Of a DNA stretch of 64,000 nt, positions 17,193-24,603 are shown in pieces. Each line of letters begins with the position of its first letter. Position 1 is the first letter of the stretch. The stretch comes from Nocardioides sp. Arc9.136 (GTDB taxonomy: Bacteria > Actinomycetota > Actinomycetes > Propionibacteriales > Nocardioidaceae): assembly GCF_030506255.1 (NCBI RefSeq), contig NZ_CP113431.1:1922001-1986000 (forward strand), in the 5' to 3' direction. A program made the translations under genes and the position numbers. Below the pieces are notes generated by a model, which saw only the letters and a list, made by a program, of their open reading frames with translations, was not told the origin of the DNA and made no database searches.

Positions 17193-17869
17193 CCATCCGG
17201 GTGCTGGTCGTCGACGACCAGCCGTTGATCCGCGGCGGGCTGCTCGCGCTGCTCGCGGCCGCGCCGGGCTTCGAGGCGGTCGGCGAGGCCGCGGACGGCG
17301 AGGACGCCGTGCGGCTGGCCGCCGAGCTCCGCCCGGACGTCGTGCTGATGGACATCCGCATGCCCGGCACCGACGGGGTGGAGGCCACGCGCCGCATCCT
17401 GGCGGGCCCGCAGCCGCCCGACTCCGTCAAGGTGGTGGTGCTGACGACCTTCGACCTCGACGACTACGTGGTGGCCGCGCTCGGCGCCGGCGCCGCGGGC
17501 TTCCTGCTCAAGGACACCCCGCCCGCCCAGATCCTCACCGCGCTGCAGCTGGCGGCCGCCGACCAGGTGCTCATCGCCCCGACGGTCACGCGGCGGCTCG
17601 TGGAGTCCTACGCCGACCGCCACGCCGGGCAGCGCGGTGCTCCGCAGTCGCTGGACGCGCTGACCGTCCGGGAGACCGAGGTGCTCCAGCTGGTCGGCAA
17701 CGGCCTGAGCAACGAGGAGATCGCGACGCGGCTCGTCCTGAGCGAGTCGACGGTGAAGACCCACGTGAAGCGCGTGATGTCCAAGCTGGGGCTCGCGAGC
17801 CGCGCCCAGGGGGTGGTCGTGGCCTACGAGAGCGGGCTCGTCGTCCCGGGTGGTCGCACCACCGGTTGA
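17189..17869 (+). CDS. NarL/LuxR-family response regulator
   Basis: This 226-residue regulator has an N-terminal receiver domain (acidic pair near residue 10, phospho-acceptor Asp55 in LMDIRMPG, a Lys in FLLKDTPP). A C-terminal LuxR-type helix-turn-helix follows (LTVRETEVLQLVGNGLSNEEIA and VKTHVKRVMSKLGL, cut into short matches). The start is GTG at 17189, overlapping the kinase gene by four bases, so the pair is co-translated. Targets may include the neighbouring serine hydrolase gene, but nothing in the sequence proves it. Confidence 0.93.
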   Translation: MTIRVLVVDDQPLIRGGLLALLAAAPGFEAVGEAADGEDAVRLAAELRPDVVLMDIRMPGTDGVEATRRILAGPQPPDSVKVVVLTTFDLDDYVVAALGAGAAGFLLKDTPPAQILTALQLAAADQVLIAPTVTRRLVESYADRHAGQRGAPQSLDALTVRETEVLQLVGNGLSNEEIATRLVLSESTVKTHVKRVMSKLGLASRAQGVVVAYESGLVVPGGRTTG

Positions 17870-17878
17870 GTCGGCGCC

Positions 17879-18331
17879 TCAGACCGGGTCCGGTGCGCCC
17901 TCCTGCAGCTCCTCGGCGAGCATGACGATGATGCCGCTGGGGCCGCGGACGTAGGTGAGCGCGTACACGTCCTGGTACCTCGCCACGCCTCCCAGCGGGT
18001 AGCAGCCGTGCCGCGCCGCGACCTCGAGGGCCGCGTCCAGGTCATCGACCGAGAAGGCCACGCGGTGCATGCCGATCTCGTGCGGCTGCGTGGGCCCGGT
18101 CGCGATCGGCTCGGGGTGGATGTGCTCGAACAGCTCGAGCCGCCCGTGCCCGTCCGGCGTCTGCAGCATCGCGATCCTCGCGTGGTTGCCGGTGAGACCG
18201 ACGGCTGTGTCGGACCACTCGCCGCTGACCGTGTCCCGACCGAGGACGGTGAGCCCGAGGTCGGTGAAGAAGGCGATGGTCGCCTCGAGGTCGCGGACCG
18301 CGATCCCGACGTTCTCGAGCTTGATCGGCAT
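17879..18331 (-). CDS. VOC/glyoxalase family protein
   Basis: This 150-residue protein has two beta-alpha-beta-beta-beta modules of the vicinal oxygen chelate family (VGIAVRDLEATIAFFTDLGL and MHRVAFSVDDLDAAL). Metal-ligand candidates are Glu/His in LELFEHI and GMHRVAF. The start ATG at 18331 is the first Met. The family includes lyases, dioxygenases and resistance proteins; the substrate is unknown. It converges with the response regulator gene. Confidence 0.85.
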   Translation of the reverse strand: MPIKLENVGIAVRDLEATIAFFTDLGLTVLGRDTVSGEWSDTAVGLTGNHARIAMLQTPDGHGRLELFEHIHPEPIATGPTQPHEIGMHRVAFSVDDLDAALEVAARHGCYPLGGVARYQDVYALTYVRGPSGIIVMLAEELQEGAPDPV

Positions 18332-18418
18332 GCGCGTGACGCTAGCGATCCGGGCGCGTCCCGGCCACCGCTGGCGACGGGCGTTCCGCTCCGGCCGCGC
18401 ACGTGGCAGGGTGCGGGC

Positions 18419-18646
18419 GTGCTCCCCGGCGCCTTCACCGACACGACGTCCGGGCCCAGCCCGGTCACCTGCGAGGACCACCGGCTGCGGTGGAACGGCA
18501 AGGCGGTCCGCCTCGTCATGCCCTCGACCTGCCTCCACGACGGTGACCACGGCGCGGTCCGCGTGGCGGTGCTCACCGAGAACGGCTCCGACTCCGTCCG
18601 CCCGCCCGAGGGCCGGAGCGCCACGCGCTGTATCGCCCGCGGCTGA
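18419..18646 (+). CDS. hypothetical small protein or C-terminal remnant
   Basis: This open frame of 75 codons has almost only G or C at third positions, so it behaves like coding sequence. It has three Cys (VTCEDH, PSTCLH, ATRCIARG) and the look of the C-terminal end of a secreted actinobacterial protein. GTG at 18419 is the only plausible start. There is no signal peptide and no clear ribosome site. It may be the tail of a decayed secreted-protein gene. No function can be given. Confidence 0.4.
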   Translation: MLPGAFTDTTSGPSPVTCEDHRLRWNGKAVRLVMPSTCLHDGDHGAVRVAVLTENGSDSVRPPEGRSATRCIARG

Positions 18647-18663
18647 GCCGGTCCCGGCGTCGC

Positions 18664-19341
18664 TCAGCGGCGCCAGAACAGGTGGTGCGTGACGCCGCTG
18701 CTGCTCGGCACGACGTCGAGGTGGAAGCGGTCGCGGAGCTCGTCCGGCGACTCCCACAACCGGGACCCGGCGCCGAGCTCGGTCGGCACGACGGCCACGT
18801 GCATCGTGTCCACCAGGTCGGCGTCCAGGAAAGCGCGGATCGTCCGGGCGCCCCCGCCCAGCCGCACGTCCTGCCCTCCGGCGGCCTCGCGGGCCCGGTC
18901 GAGGACGTCTGCCGGCTCGGCGTCGGTGAAGTGGAACGTCGTGTCGGACAGGGAGAACGACGGCCGGACGTGGTGGGTCATCACGAAGACCGGCGTGTGG
19001 AACGGCGGCTCGTCACCCCACCAGCCCTGCCACTCCAGGTCGGTCCAGGGGCCGCGCTGGGGACCGAACTTCCCGCGCCCCATGATCTCGGCGCCGATGC
19101 CGTGGGCGAAGTCCCGGGTCAGGTAGTCGTCCAGGCCGCGGCTGCCCCCGGGGTCGGTGCGGTTCGGCCAGCTCGCCGTGGCGCCTGCCCAGGCGAAGTA
19201 GACACCCGGGTCCAGGTCACCCATCGGCCGTTCGAGGCTCTGGTCCTCGCCGGCGCCGTACCCGTCCCGGGAGACGGTGAAGTTCTGCACTCGCAACAGC
19301 TGGTCCATGCCCGTCGGACCGCGACCGCCGGTCGGACTCAT
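18664..19341 (-). CDS. dihydrofolate reductase family protein
   Basis: This 225-residue protein belongs to the RibD/DHFR-like family. It shows EIMGRGKFGPQRG, PVFVMTHH, a GGGARTIRAFLDADLVDTMH cofactor block and VPTELGAGSRLWE. ATG at 19341 is chosen because it overlaps the TGA of the upstream gene in an ATGA junction; Met at 19308 is a later alternative without a ribosome site. The coupling ties its synthesis to the Asp-Arg repeat protein at 19338-19727. The reaction is unknown. Confidence 0.82.
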   Translation of the reverse strand: MSPTGGRGPTGMDQLLRVQNFTVSRDGYGAGEDQSLERPMGDLDPGVYFAWAGATASWPNRTDPGGSRGLDDYLTRDFAHGIGAEIMGRGKFGPQRGPWTDLEWQGWWGDEPPFHTPVFVMTHHVRPSFSLSDTTFHFTDAEPADVLDRAREAAGGQDVRLGGGARTIRAFLDADLVDTMHVAVVPTELGAGSRLWESPDELRDRFHLDVVPSSSGVTHHLFWRR

Positions 19342-19727
19342 CGGCCCTCGGCCGACGACCGCATCGCCTCGGCGATCTCCCGCTGGTCGGCGTCCCGGTC
19401 CCGCAGGTCCGCCCCGTGGTCGCGCTCGTCGGCGGCGGCGTCGCGGTCCTCGGCGGCGTGCTCGCGTGCGTCGGCCGTCGCGTCGCGCTCGTCCTCCGCC
19501 CGGCGCCGCTCCTCCGCGAGGCGGTCCGTGGCGCGCTGCCGGGCATCCTGCGCCGCGCCGCCGCCGCGCTGGACCCGCGTGCGGTCCTCGGCGGCCCGGT
19601 CCCGCTCGTCGGCGGCGACGTCGCGCGCGTCCGCGGTGCTCGAGCGCTGCTCCAGGTCGATCTCGCGCTGGTCCAGCGCGAGGTCGCGCTCGTCCGCCGC
19701 GCGGTCCCGGTCCTCGGTGCGGCCCAT
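19338..19727 (-). CDS. Ala/Asp/Glu/Arg-rich repeat protein (predicted coiled coil)
   Basis: This 129-residue protein is made almost entirely of short charged repeats of the type ADERDRAA, ADQREIA and LDQREIDLEQR, spaced in seven- to eight-residue steps. It should form a long charged helix or coiled coil. Similar runs flank signalling domains in actinobacterial proteins, but here no other domain is attached. It has no signal or membrane segment. It overlaps the following reductase-like gene by four bases. The function is unknown; it may be a scaffold or spacer. Confidence 0.65.
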   Translation of the reverse strand: MGRTEDRDRAADERDLALDQREIDLEQRSSTADARDVAADERDRAAEDRTRVQRGGGAAQDARQRATDRLAEERRRAEDERDATADAREHAAEDRDAAADERDHGADLRDRDADQREIAEAMRSSAEGR

Positions 19728-19778
19728 GCTCCGATGGTGGCACGCGGCAGCTCGCCCCGGTAGGCCGCGCCGCGGGGG

Positions 19779-20048
19779 TCAGTCGGCGGGGCCGGAGGTC
19801 CGCGCGCGCAGCCACGACGTGGTGCCGGGCGCCATGCCGCGGGACTTGGGCGTGTGGTGCAGCGGGACGACGATCAGCGCGGTGTCGTCCGGCAGCGACC
19901 ACTTCAGCGCGTGGTAGACCGCCGAGAGGTGCTCGGTGCTCTCGACGGCGAGCAGTCCCGGGGCGATCTGCCGGACCTCGGACCACGGCCCGACGAGGTC
20001 CTCGGGTGGTGCTGCGGTCCAGGCGAGGTAGGCGGTCACGGGTCCCAT
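19779..20048 (-). CDS. hypothetical protein, 89 residues
   Basis: This compact soluble protein (MGPVTAYLAWTAAPPEDL start) has a central TEHLSAVYHALKWSLPDDTALIVVPL segment that suggests an alternating alpha/beta fold. Codon use is normal for the window and the frame does not overlap neighbours, so it is probably real. It lies 12 bases downstream of the hydrolase at 20061, on the same strand. No family is recognised. Confidence 0.6.
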   Translation of the reverse strand: MGPVTAYLAWTAAPPEDLVGPWSEVRQIAPGLLAVESTEHLSAVYHALKWSLPDDTALIVVPLHHTPKSRGMAPGTTSWLRARTSGPAD

Positions 20049-20060
20049 GGTCCCGCGGCG

Positions 20061-20930
20061 TCAGCGGCTGACGTCGCGGCGCCGGGCGTCGACGGTCGTC
20101 GCCGCCTCGACGAAGCGCGGGACGAAGAGCTCGGCCTGCAGCACGCACCCGGCGTGCCCGGCGTCCACCTCGTGCACGGTGGCGCCGGGGATGCGGCGGG
20201 CCAGCGCGAGCTGGCGCTGGACGGGGATGACGCGGTCGCCCAGGGTCGCGACGACGGCGGTCGGCGCGTCGATGCGGCCGATCCAGGGCTGGGAGTGGTG
20301 GCCACCGAGCGCGCTGAGCGCCTGGCCGACCGCCCATGGGCTGGTGCTGCGCAGCTCTCGCAGCGCCCAGTCATGGACGTCGGTGGGCCGCAGGCCGGTG
20401 GCCCCGCGCGCCGCGCGGACCGCCGTGCGCGAGCGGGAGACGCCTCGGGCGGCGAGCATGGTCACCCCCATCCCGGCGAAGAACCCCTGCTCGACCGGGT
20501 TGTTGCGGAACCGGTCGCTCGTGGCGGCCAGCACCAGGCCGGCCACCAGCCCGGGGTGCTGGCGCCACACGCGCTGGGCGACGACGCCGCCCATCGAGTA
20601 GCCGCCGACGACCACGCGGTCCAGCCCCAGCACGTCGCAGAGCGCGGCCACGTCGTCCGCGCAGTCGCGCAGGGAGAAGTCGACGCTGCGGATCCCCTGG
20701 CCGTGCCACCGCTGGTCGAGAGTGACCACGCGGAAGCGGCGCGAGAGTGCTTCGATCGCCGGGTACCACGTCAGCAGTCCCGTGCACCCCAGCGCGTGGA
20801 GCAGCACGATCGGCGTGGACCGGGCCGAGGGCCCGGCGGTGTCGGTGACGTACGTCGTGCCGCGACCGGGCAGCTCGACCGTCGTGCCGGCGGGGATCCG
20901 CGCCCACGGCAGGTAGACCCGTCGGAGCAC
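20061..20930 (-). CDS. alpha/beta hydrolase
   Basis: This soluble hydrolase has about 290 residues: VLLHALGCTG (oxyanion region), LDQRWHGQG, the nucleophile elbow GGYSMGG and a C-terminal VDAGHAG carrying the catalytic His. GTG at 20930 has no ribosome site. A GAGGAGG lies eight bases before an in-frame CTG at 20954, which may be the real start and would add eight residues. Divergent from the side-chain operon and sharing its KstR-type box, it may be part of sterol metabolism, for example as an ester or lactone hydrolase. The substrate is unknown. Confidence 0.85.
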   Translation of the reverse strand: MLRRVYLPWARIPAGTTVELPGRGTTYVTDTAGPSARSTPIVLLHALGCTGLLTWYPAIEALSRRFRVVTLDQRWHGQGIRSVDFSLRDCADDVAALCDVLGLDRVVVGGYSMGGVVAQRVWRQHPGLVAGLVLAATSDRFRNNPVEQGFFAGMGVTMLAARGVSRSRTAVRAARGATGLRPTDVHDWALRELRSTSPWAVGQALSALGGHHSQPWIGRIDAPTAVVATLGDRVIPVQRQLALARRIPGATVHEVDAGHAGCVLQAELFVPRFVEAATTVDARRRDVSR

Positions 20931-20989
20931 GCTGCGGGGGCTCGGGAGAGCCAGTGGGATCGCCTCCTCGCGACGAGGTCGTGCTGTGC

Positions 20990-21003
20990 TAGAACACGTT
21001 ACA
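20990..21003. promoter_or_regulatory. KstR-type operator in the side-chain operon promoter
   Basis: TAGAACACGTTACA fits the KstR palindrome TNNAACNNGTTNNA at every fixed position. It overlaps a -10-like TACAGT (21000-21005) directed at the acyl-CoA dehydrogenase gene. KstR is the TetR-type repressor of the sterol upper pathway in mycobacteria and rhodococci. No kstR gene is in the window. Confidence 0.75.
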
Positions 21004-21043
21004 GTTTCGGGTGGGCAGAAGCCCGAGTCGTGAGGAGACGGAC

Positions 21044-23275
21044 GTGGGTACGGACGGCTACACCGAGCTGGACACCGAGCGGGCGGAGTCGCTCGACGCC
21101 GTCCGGTCGGTCATCACCGAGGCGCTCGACCGCAGCACCGACAGCTGGCGCGAGGACTGGGCGGCCCTGGCCGCCAACGGCCTCACCGCCCTCCCGGTGC
21201 CGACCGAGCACGGGGGAGAGGGGCTCGGCCTCGCCGAGGTCGCGGTCCTGCTGCGCGAGACCGGCACGCGTGCCCGACACCTCCCGGTCTGGGAGACGCT
21301 GTGCTGCGGCGCGCTCGTCCTCGCGGCCCACGGCTCCGAGGAGCAGCAGCGGGCGTTGCTGCCCGCCGTCGCGGCCGGTGACCTGCTGCTGACGCCGGCG
21401 CTGCGCGAGGTCGGTGCCGGGCTCGGCTCCGCCGCGGTCGCCGCCCCCTCCACGACGTACGCCGACGGGACCGTCTCCGGCCGCAAGGTCGGGGTGACGT
21501 ACGCCGACGCTGCCGGCCGCCTGCTGGTCACCGCGACCCGCGGCGGGGAGGGCGGCGAGCCCGTCCTCGTGCTCGTCGACCCGCAGGGTCCGGGTGTGGA
21601 GCTGCTCGAGTCGCCGTCCTCCGCCCGGGTCCCCGAGCACACCGTCGTCCTCGACGGCGCGCCGGCCGAGCTGGTCGGCGGACCGGACGCCGCCCGCGCG
21701 CTGCGCGAGCACGCCGTCGCCGGCCTGGTGCTGACCGCCGCGGGCGTCGTCGCCGGCGCACGCGACCTGACCGCGGCCTACGTCAAGGGGCGCACCCAGT
21801 TCGGGCGGTCGCTGGCGGAGTTCCAGGCGGTCGCGATGCAGGTCGCGGACGTCTACATCACCTCGCGCCTCGCCGACCTCGCCGGCGCGAACGCCGCCTG
21901 GCGCATCGAGCAAGGCCTCGACGCCACCGACGACCTCGCCGTCGCGGCGTACTGGATCTCGGCCGAGGCGCCCCGCGCCATGCGCACCTGCCACCACCTC
22001 CACGGCGGCATGGGCGTCGACGAGACCTACCCGATGCACCACTACTACTCCTGGGTCATGGACGTCGTGCACGCCCTCGACACCCGGCCCGAGCAGGTCC
22101 GCGTGGAGGACCCGACCACCAAAAACCTCGAGCTCAGCGCCGACCAGCGCGCGCTCAAGGCCGAGCTGCGGACCTACTTCACCAACCTCGCCGACCACGA
22201 CCAGCACCTCGACATGGGCAAGGACCGGCACGGTCCGACCTACCAGCGCGTCGTGCGGCAGATGGGCACCGACGGCTGGATGGGCGTCGGCTGGCCGAAG
22301 GAGTACGGCGGCCACGGGCTCGGCGAGATCGAGCAGACGATCTTCGCCAACGAGGCGCAGCACGCCGACGTGCACCTGCCGGCCGTGACGCTGCAGACCG
22401 TCGGGCCGACGCTGATCCGCTACGGCACCCAGAAGCAGAAGGACCTGTTCCTCAAGCGGATCCTCGAGGGCGACGTCCACTTCGCGATCGGCTACTCCGA
22501 GCCCGACGCCGGCACCGACCTGGCCTCGCTGCGCACGACCGCCCGGCGCGACGGCGACCACTTCGTCGTCAACGGGCAGAAGATGTGGACCACCGGCGGC
22601 CACCAGGCCGACTACGTGTGGCTCGCCGTGCGCACCGACCCCGACGCGCCCAAGCACAAGGGCATCTCGATCCTCATCGTCGACACCACCGACCCCGGTT
22701 ACTCCTTCACGCCGATCATCACCGCCGACGGCAGCCACCACGTCAACGCGACGTACTACAACGACGTGCGCGTGCCGGTCGACATGCTGGTCGGGGAGGA
22801 GAACCAGGGCTGGAAGCTGATCACCACCCAGCTCAACCACGAGCGGGTCATGCTCGGCCCGGCCGGCCGGATCGAGGGCCTGCGCGACCGCGTCCTGGAC
22901 TGGGCGACCAAGGCGGGCGTCGCCGACCGGCCCGACGTGCTGGAGGTGATGGGCCGCACGACCGCGGTGTTCCGGGTCAACGAGCTGCTCAACTGGGAGG
23001 TCGCCCGCGCGGCCGCGGTCGGCGAGGTCTCGGTGGGCGACGCGTCGTCCTCCAAGATCTTCGCCGCCGACCAGGTCCAGCACCTGCTCGACGACCTGAC
23101 CCGGATCGTGCACCGGTACGGCGACCCGGGGGAGGCCGAGACCCGCCACCTCGCGGAGTACCTCGACGCGCAGGCCAAGCGGAACCTCGTCCTCACCTTC
23201 GGCGGCGGCGTGCAGGAGGTCCAGCGCGAGCTGGTCGCGATGTTCGGCCTCGGGCTGCCGCGGGTGCCCCGATGA
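21044..23275 (+). CDS. fused two-domain acyl-CoA dehydrogenase (FadE34/ChsE-like)
   Basis: The 743 residues form two acyl-CoA dehydrogenase domains. The N-terminal half (about 1-365) lacks several flavin-contact motifs. The C-terminal half (about 370-743) carries YSEPDAGTDLASL, NGQKMWTTGG, PKHKGISILIVD, LNHERVMLGPAGR and a C-terminal FGGGVQE. Mycobacterial FadE34 (ChsE3) is a single-chain enzyme of this design; ChsE1-ChsE2 is the two-gene form. It should oxidise a steroid side-chain acyl-CoA. GTG at 21044 follows GAGGAG. Leading the chsH-ltp2 operon, it probably replaces the ChsE1/ChsE2 pair; whether it acts on C5 or C3 side chains is open. Confidence 0.85.
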   Translation: MGTDGYTELDTERAESLDAVRSVITEALDRSTDSWREDWAALAANGLTALPVPTEHGGEGLGLAEVAVLLRETGTRARHLPVWETLCCGALVLAAHGSEEQQRALLPAVAAGDLLLTPALREVGAGLGSAAVAAPSTTYADGTVSGRKVGVTYADAAGRLLVTATRGGEGGEPVLVLVDPQGPGVELLESPSSARVPEHTVVLDGAPAELVGGPDAARALREHAVAGLVLTAAGVVAGARDLTAAYVKGRTQFGRSLAEFQAVAMQVADVYITSRLADLAGANAAWRIEQGLDATDDLAVAAYWISAEAPRAMRTCHHLHGGMGVDETYPMHHYYSWVMDVVHALDTRPEQVRVEDPTTKNLELSADQRALKAELRTYFTNLADHDQHLDMGKDRHGPTYQRVVRQMGTDGWMGVGWPKEYGGHGLGEIEQTIFANEAQHADVHLPAVTLQTVGPTLIRYGTQKQKDLFLKRILEGDVHFAIGYSEPDAGTDLASLRTTARRDGDHFVVNGQKMWTTGGHQADYVWLAVRTDPDAPKHKGISILIVDTTDPGYSFTPIITADGSHHVNATYYNDVRVPVDMLVGEENQGWKLITTQLNHERVMLGPAGRIEGLRDRVLDWATKAGVADRPDVLEVMGRTTAVFRVNELLNWEVARAAAVGEVSVGDASSSKIFAADQVQHLLDDLTRIVHRYGDPGEAETRHLAEYLDAQAKRNLVLTFGGGVQEVQRELVAMFGLGLPRVPR

Positions 23276-23802
23276 GCACGGGCGAGGCGGCCGGCGAGAC
23301 CGTGCACGAGCGGATCATGGCGGAGGCCGAGCGGATCCGGGCGCTCGGCGAGGCCGCCGAGCGCGACGGCCGCGACCCGGTCAACCAGCCCACGATCAAC
23401 AACTGGCTCGAGGCGATGGGGAACACCAACCCGCGCTGGAGGGCGGGCGAGGCGCCGCCGTCGATGGCGCAGGTCTGGACGATGTACGGCCTGGGCGGCA
23501 AGCCGCCCGCCGACGACCCGCTGCACGGGATGATGAAGGTGCTCACCGACGAGGGGTTCACCGCCGTGCTCGGCACGAACTGCGAGCAGGAGTACCGCCG
23601 TACCCTCCGGGTCGGCGAGCAGGTCCGCGTCACCACCGCCCTCGACTCGGTCGTGGGGCCCAAGCGGACCGGCATGGGTGAGGGCTACTTCGTGACCTCG
23701 CGCAACACCTGGTACGTCGGCGACGAGGTGGTCGCGACGATGCTGTTCCGCGTCCTGAAGTTCGTCCCGAAGGGCGCGAGCGCCGAGGCGGCCGCCTCGT
23801 GA
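23272..23802 (+). CDS. chsH2: MaoC-like subunit of steroid enoyl-CoA hydratase (ChsH2 N-terminal part)
   Basis: These 176 residues match the N-terminal MaoC-like half of ChsH2 (Rv3542c): WLEAMGNTNPRWR, PPSMAQVWTMYGLGG, QEYRRTLRVGEQV and GPKRTGMGEGYFVT. With ChsH1 it forms the hydratase that acts on the 3-carbon steroid side-chain enoyl-CoA. In M. tuberculosis ChsH2 also carries a C-terminal DUF35 domain; here that domain is the next gene (GTG at 23799 overlapping this stop). The start ATG at 23272 overlaps the dehydrogenase stop. The split looks clean, with normal codon use on both sides. Confidence 0.85.
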   Translation: MSTGEAAGETVHERIMAEAERIRALGEAAERDGRDPVNQPTINNWLEAMGNTNPRWRAGEAPPSMAQVWTMYGLGGKPPADDPLHGMMKVLTDEGFTAVLGTNCEQEYRRTLRVGEQVRVTTALDSVVGPKRTGMGEGYFVTSRNTWYVGDEVVATMLFRVLKFVPKGASAEAAAS

Positions 23803-24215
23803 CCGGCACCGGCTCCACGACCCCGGGCGTGATCCGCCCGATGCGCAACCGCGACAGCGAGTTCTTCTGGGAGGGGACCGCGGCGGGCGAGCTGCGCGTC
23901 CAGCGGTGCAACGGCTGCGGCGCCCTGCGCTTCCCGCCGGGCCCCTCCTGCCCGCAGTGCCACTCCTTCGACCAGTCCTACGTCGTCGCGGCCGGCACCG
24001 GCACGGTGTTCTCCTACGTCGTGCACCGGCACCCGCCCGTGCCCGGCAAGGAGCTGCCGATCGTGCTCGTGCTGATCGACCTCGACGAGGGCGTCCGCAT
24101 GGTCGGCGAGGTCGCCGACGTGAGCGCCGAGGAGATCGCGATCGGCATGCGGCTGCGCGTCGACTTCCACCGCATCGACGACGACCTGACCCTCCCGACC
24201 TGGCGGAAGGCCTGA
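23799..24215 (+). CDS. DUF35 OB-fold zinc-ribbon protein (ChsH2 C-terminal part)
   Basis: This 138-residue protein has a rubredoxin-like zinc ribbon (Cys37 and Cys40 in RCNGCG, Cys51 and Cys54 in CPQCHS) followed by an OB fold (GTGTVFSYVVHRHPPVPG, VLIDLDEGVRMVGEV). DUF35 domains bind thiolase-like partners. The ChsH2 DUF35 domain is needed to hold the aldolase Ltp2. As a separate protein it should bridge the ChsH1-ChsH2 hydratase and the Ltp2 encoded two genes downstream. GTG start, four-base overlap with the upstream gene. Confidence 0.88.
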   Translation: MTGTGSTTPGVIRPMRNRDSEFFWEGTAAGELRVQRCNGCGALRFPPGPSCPQCHSFDQSYVVAAGTGTVFSYVVHRHPPVPGKELPIVLVLIDLDEGVRMVGEVADVSAEEIAIGMRLRVDFHRIDDDLTLPTWRKA

Positions 24216-24216
24216 C

Positions 24217-24603
24217 ATGACCACCCTCACCGTCGGCGACACGATCCCGACCTGGGAGCTGCCGATCACGCCCACCCTCGTGGTGAGCACGGCCATCTCC
24301 ACCCGCGACTTCCAGGACGTCCACCACGACCGCGACATCGCCCAGGCGGCCGGGTCGAAGGACATCTTCGTCAACATCCTGACCTCGACCGCGCTGGTGG
24401 AGCGCTACGTCACCGAGTGGGCCGGCCACGACGCCGACGTGCGTGGCATCGCGATCCGCCTCGGTGCGCCGGCCTACCCCTACGACACCCTGACCTTCAC
24501 CGGCTCCGTCGAGTCGGTCGAGGACGGCGTCGCCACCCTCAGGGTGACCGGCTCGGTCTCCCTCGGCGACCACGTCATCGGCACCGTGAAGGTGGCCGTC
24601 TGA
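24217..24603 (+). CDS. chsH1: steroid side-chain enoyl-CoA hydratase subunit ChsH1
   Basis: This 128-residue hot-dog fold protein of the MaoC family matches ChsH1 (Rv3541c) in length and place. STRDFQDVHHDRDIAQAAG supplies the catalytic Asp/His pair, followed by KDIFVNILTSTALVERYV. ChsH1 is the catalytic partner of the ChsH1-ChsH2 hydratase. ATG at 24217 lies one base after the DUF35 stop; its own stop overlaps the ltp2 start (TGATG). The five genes 21044-25769 thus form one tightly packed operon. Confidence 0.88.
   Translation: MTTLTVGDTIPTWELPITPTLVVSTAISTRDFQDVHHDRDIAQAAGSKDIFVNILTSTALVERYVTEWAGHDADVRGIAIRLGAPAYPYDTLTFTGSVESVEDGVATLRVTGSVSLGDHVIGTVKVAV

Noticed and set aside
20999..23149. 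716-residue minus-strand open frame opposite the fused dehydrogenase
   Set aside because: Mirror of the real gene caused by G/C third positions; no domain, and repetitive Val/Gly/Asp composition.
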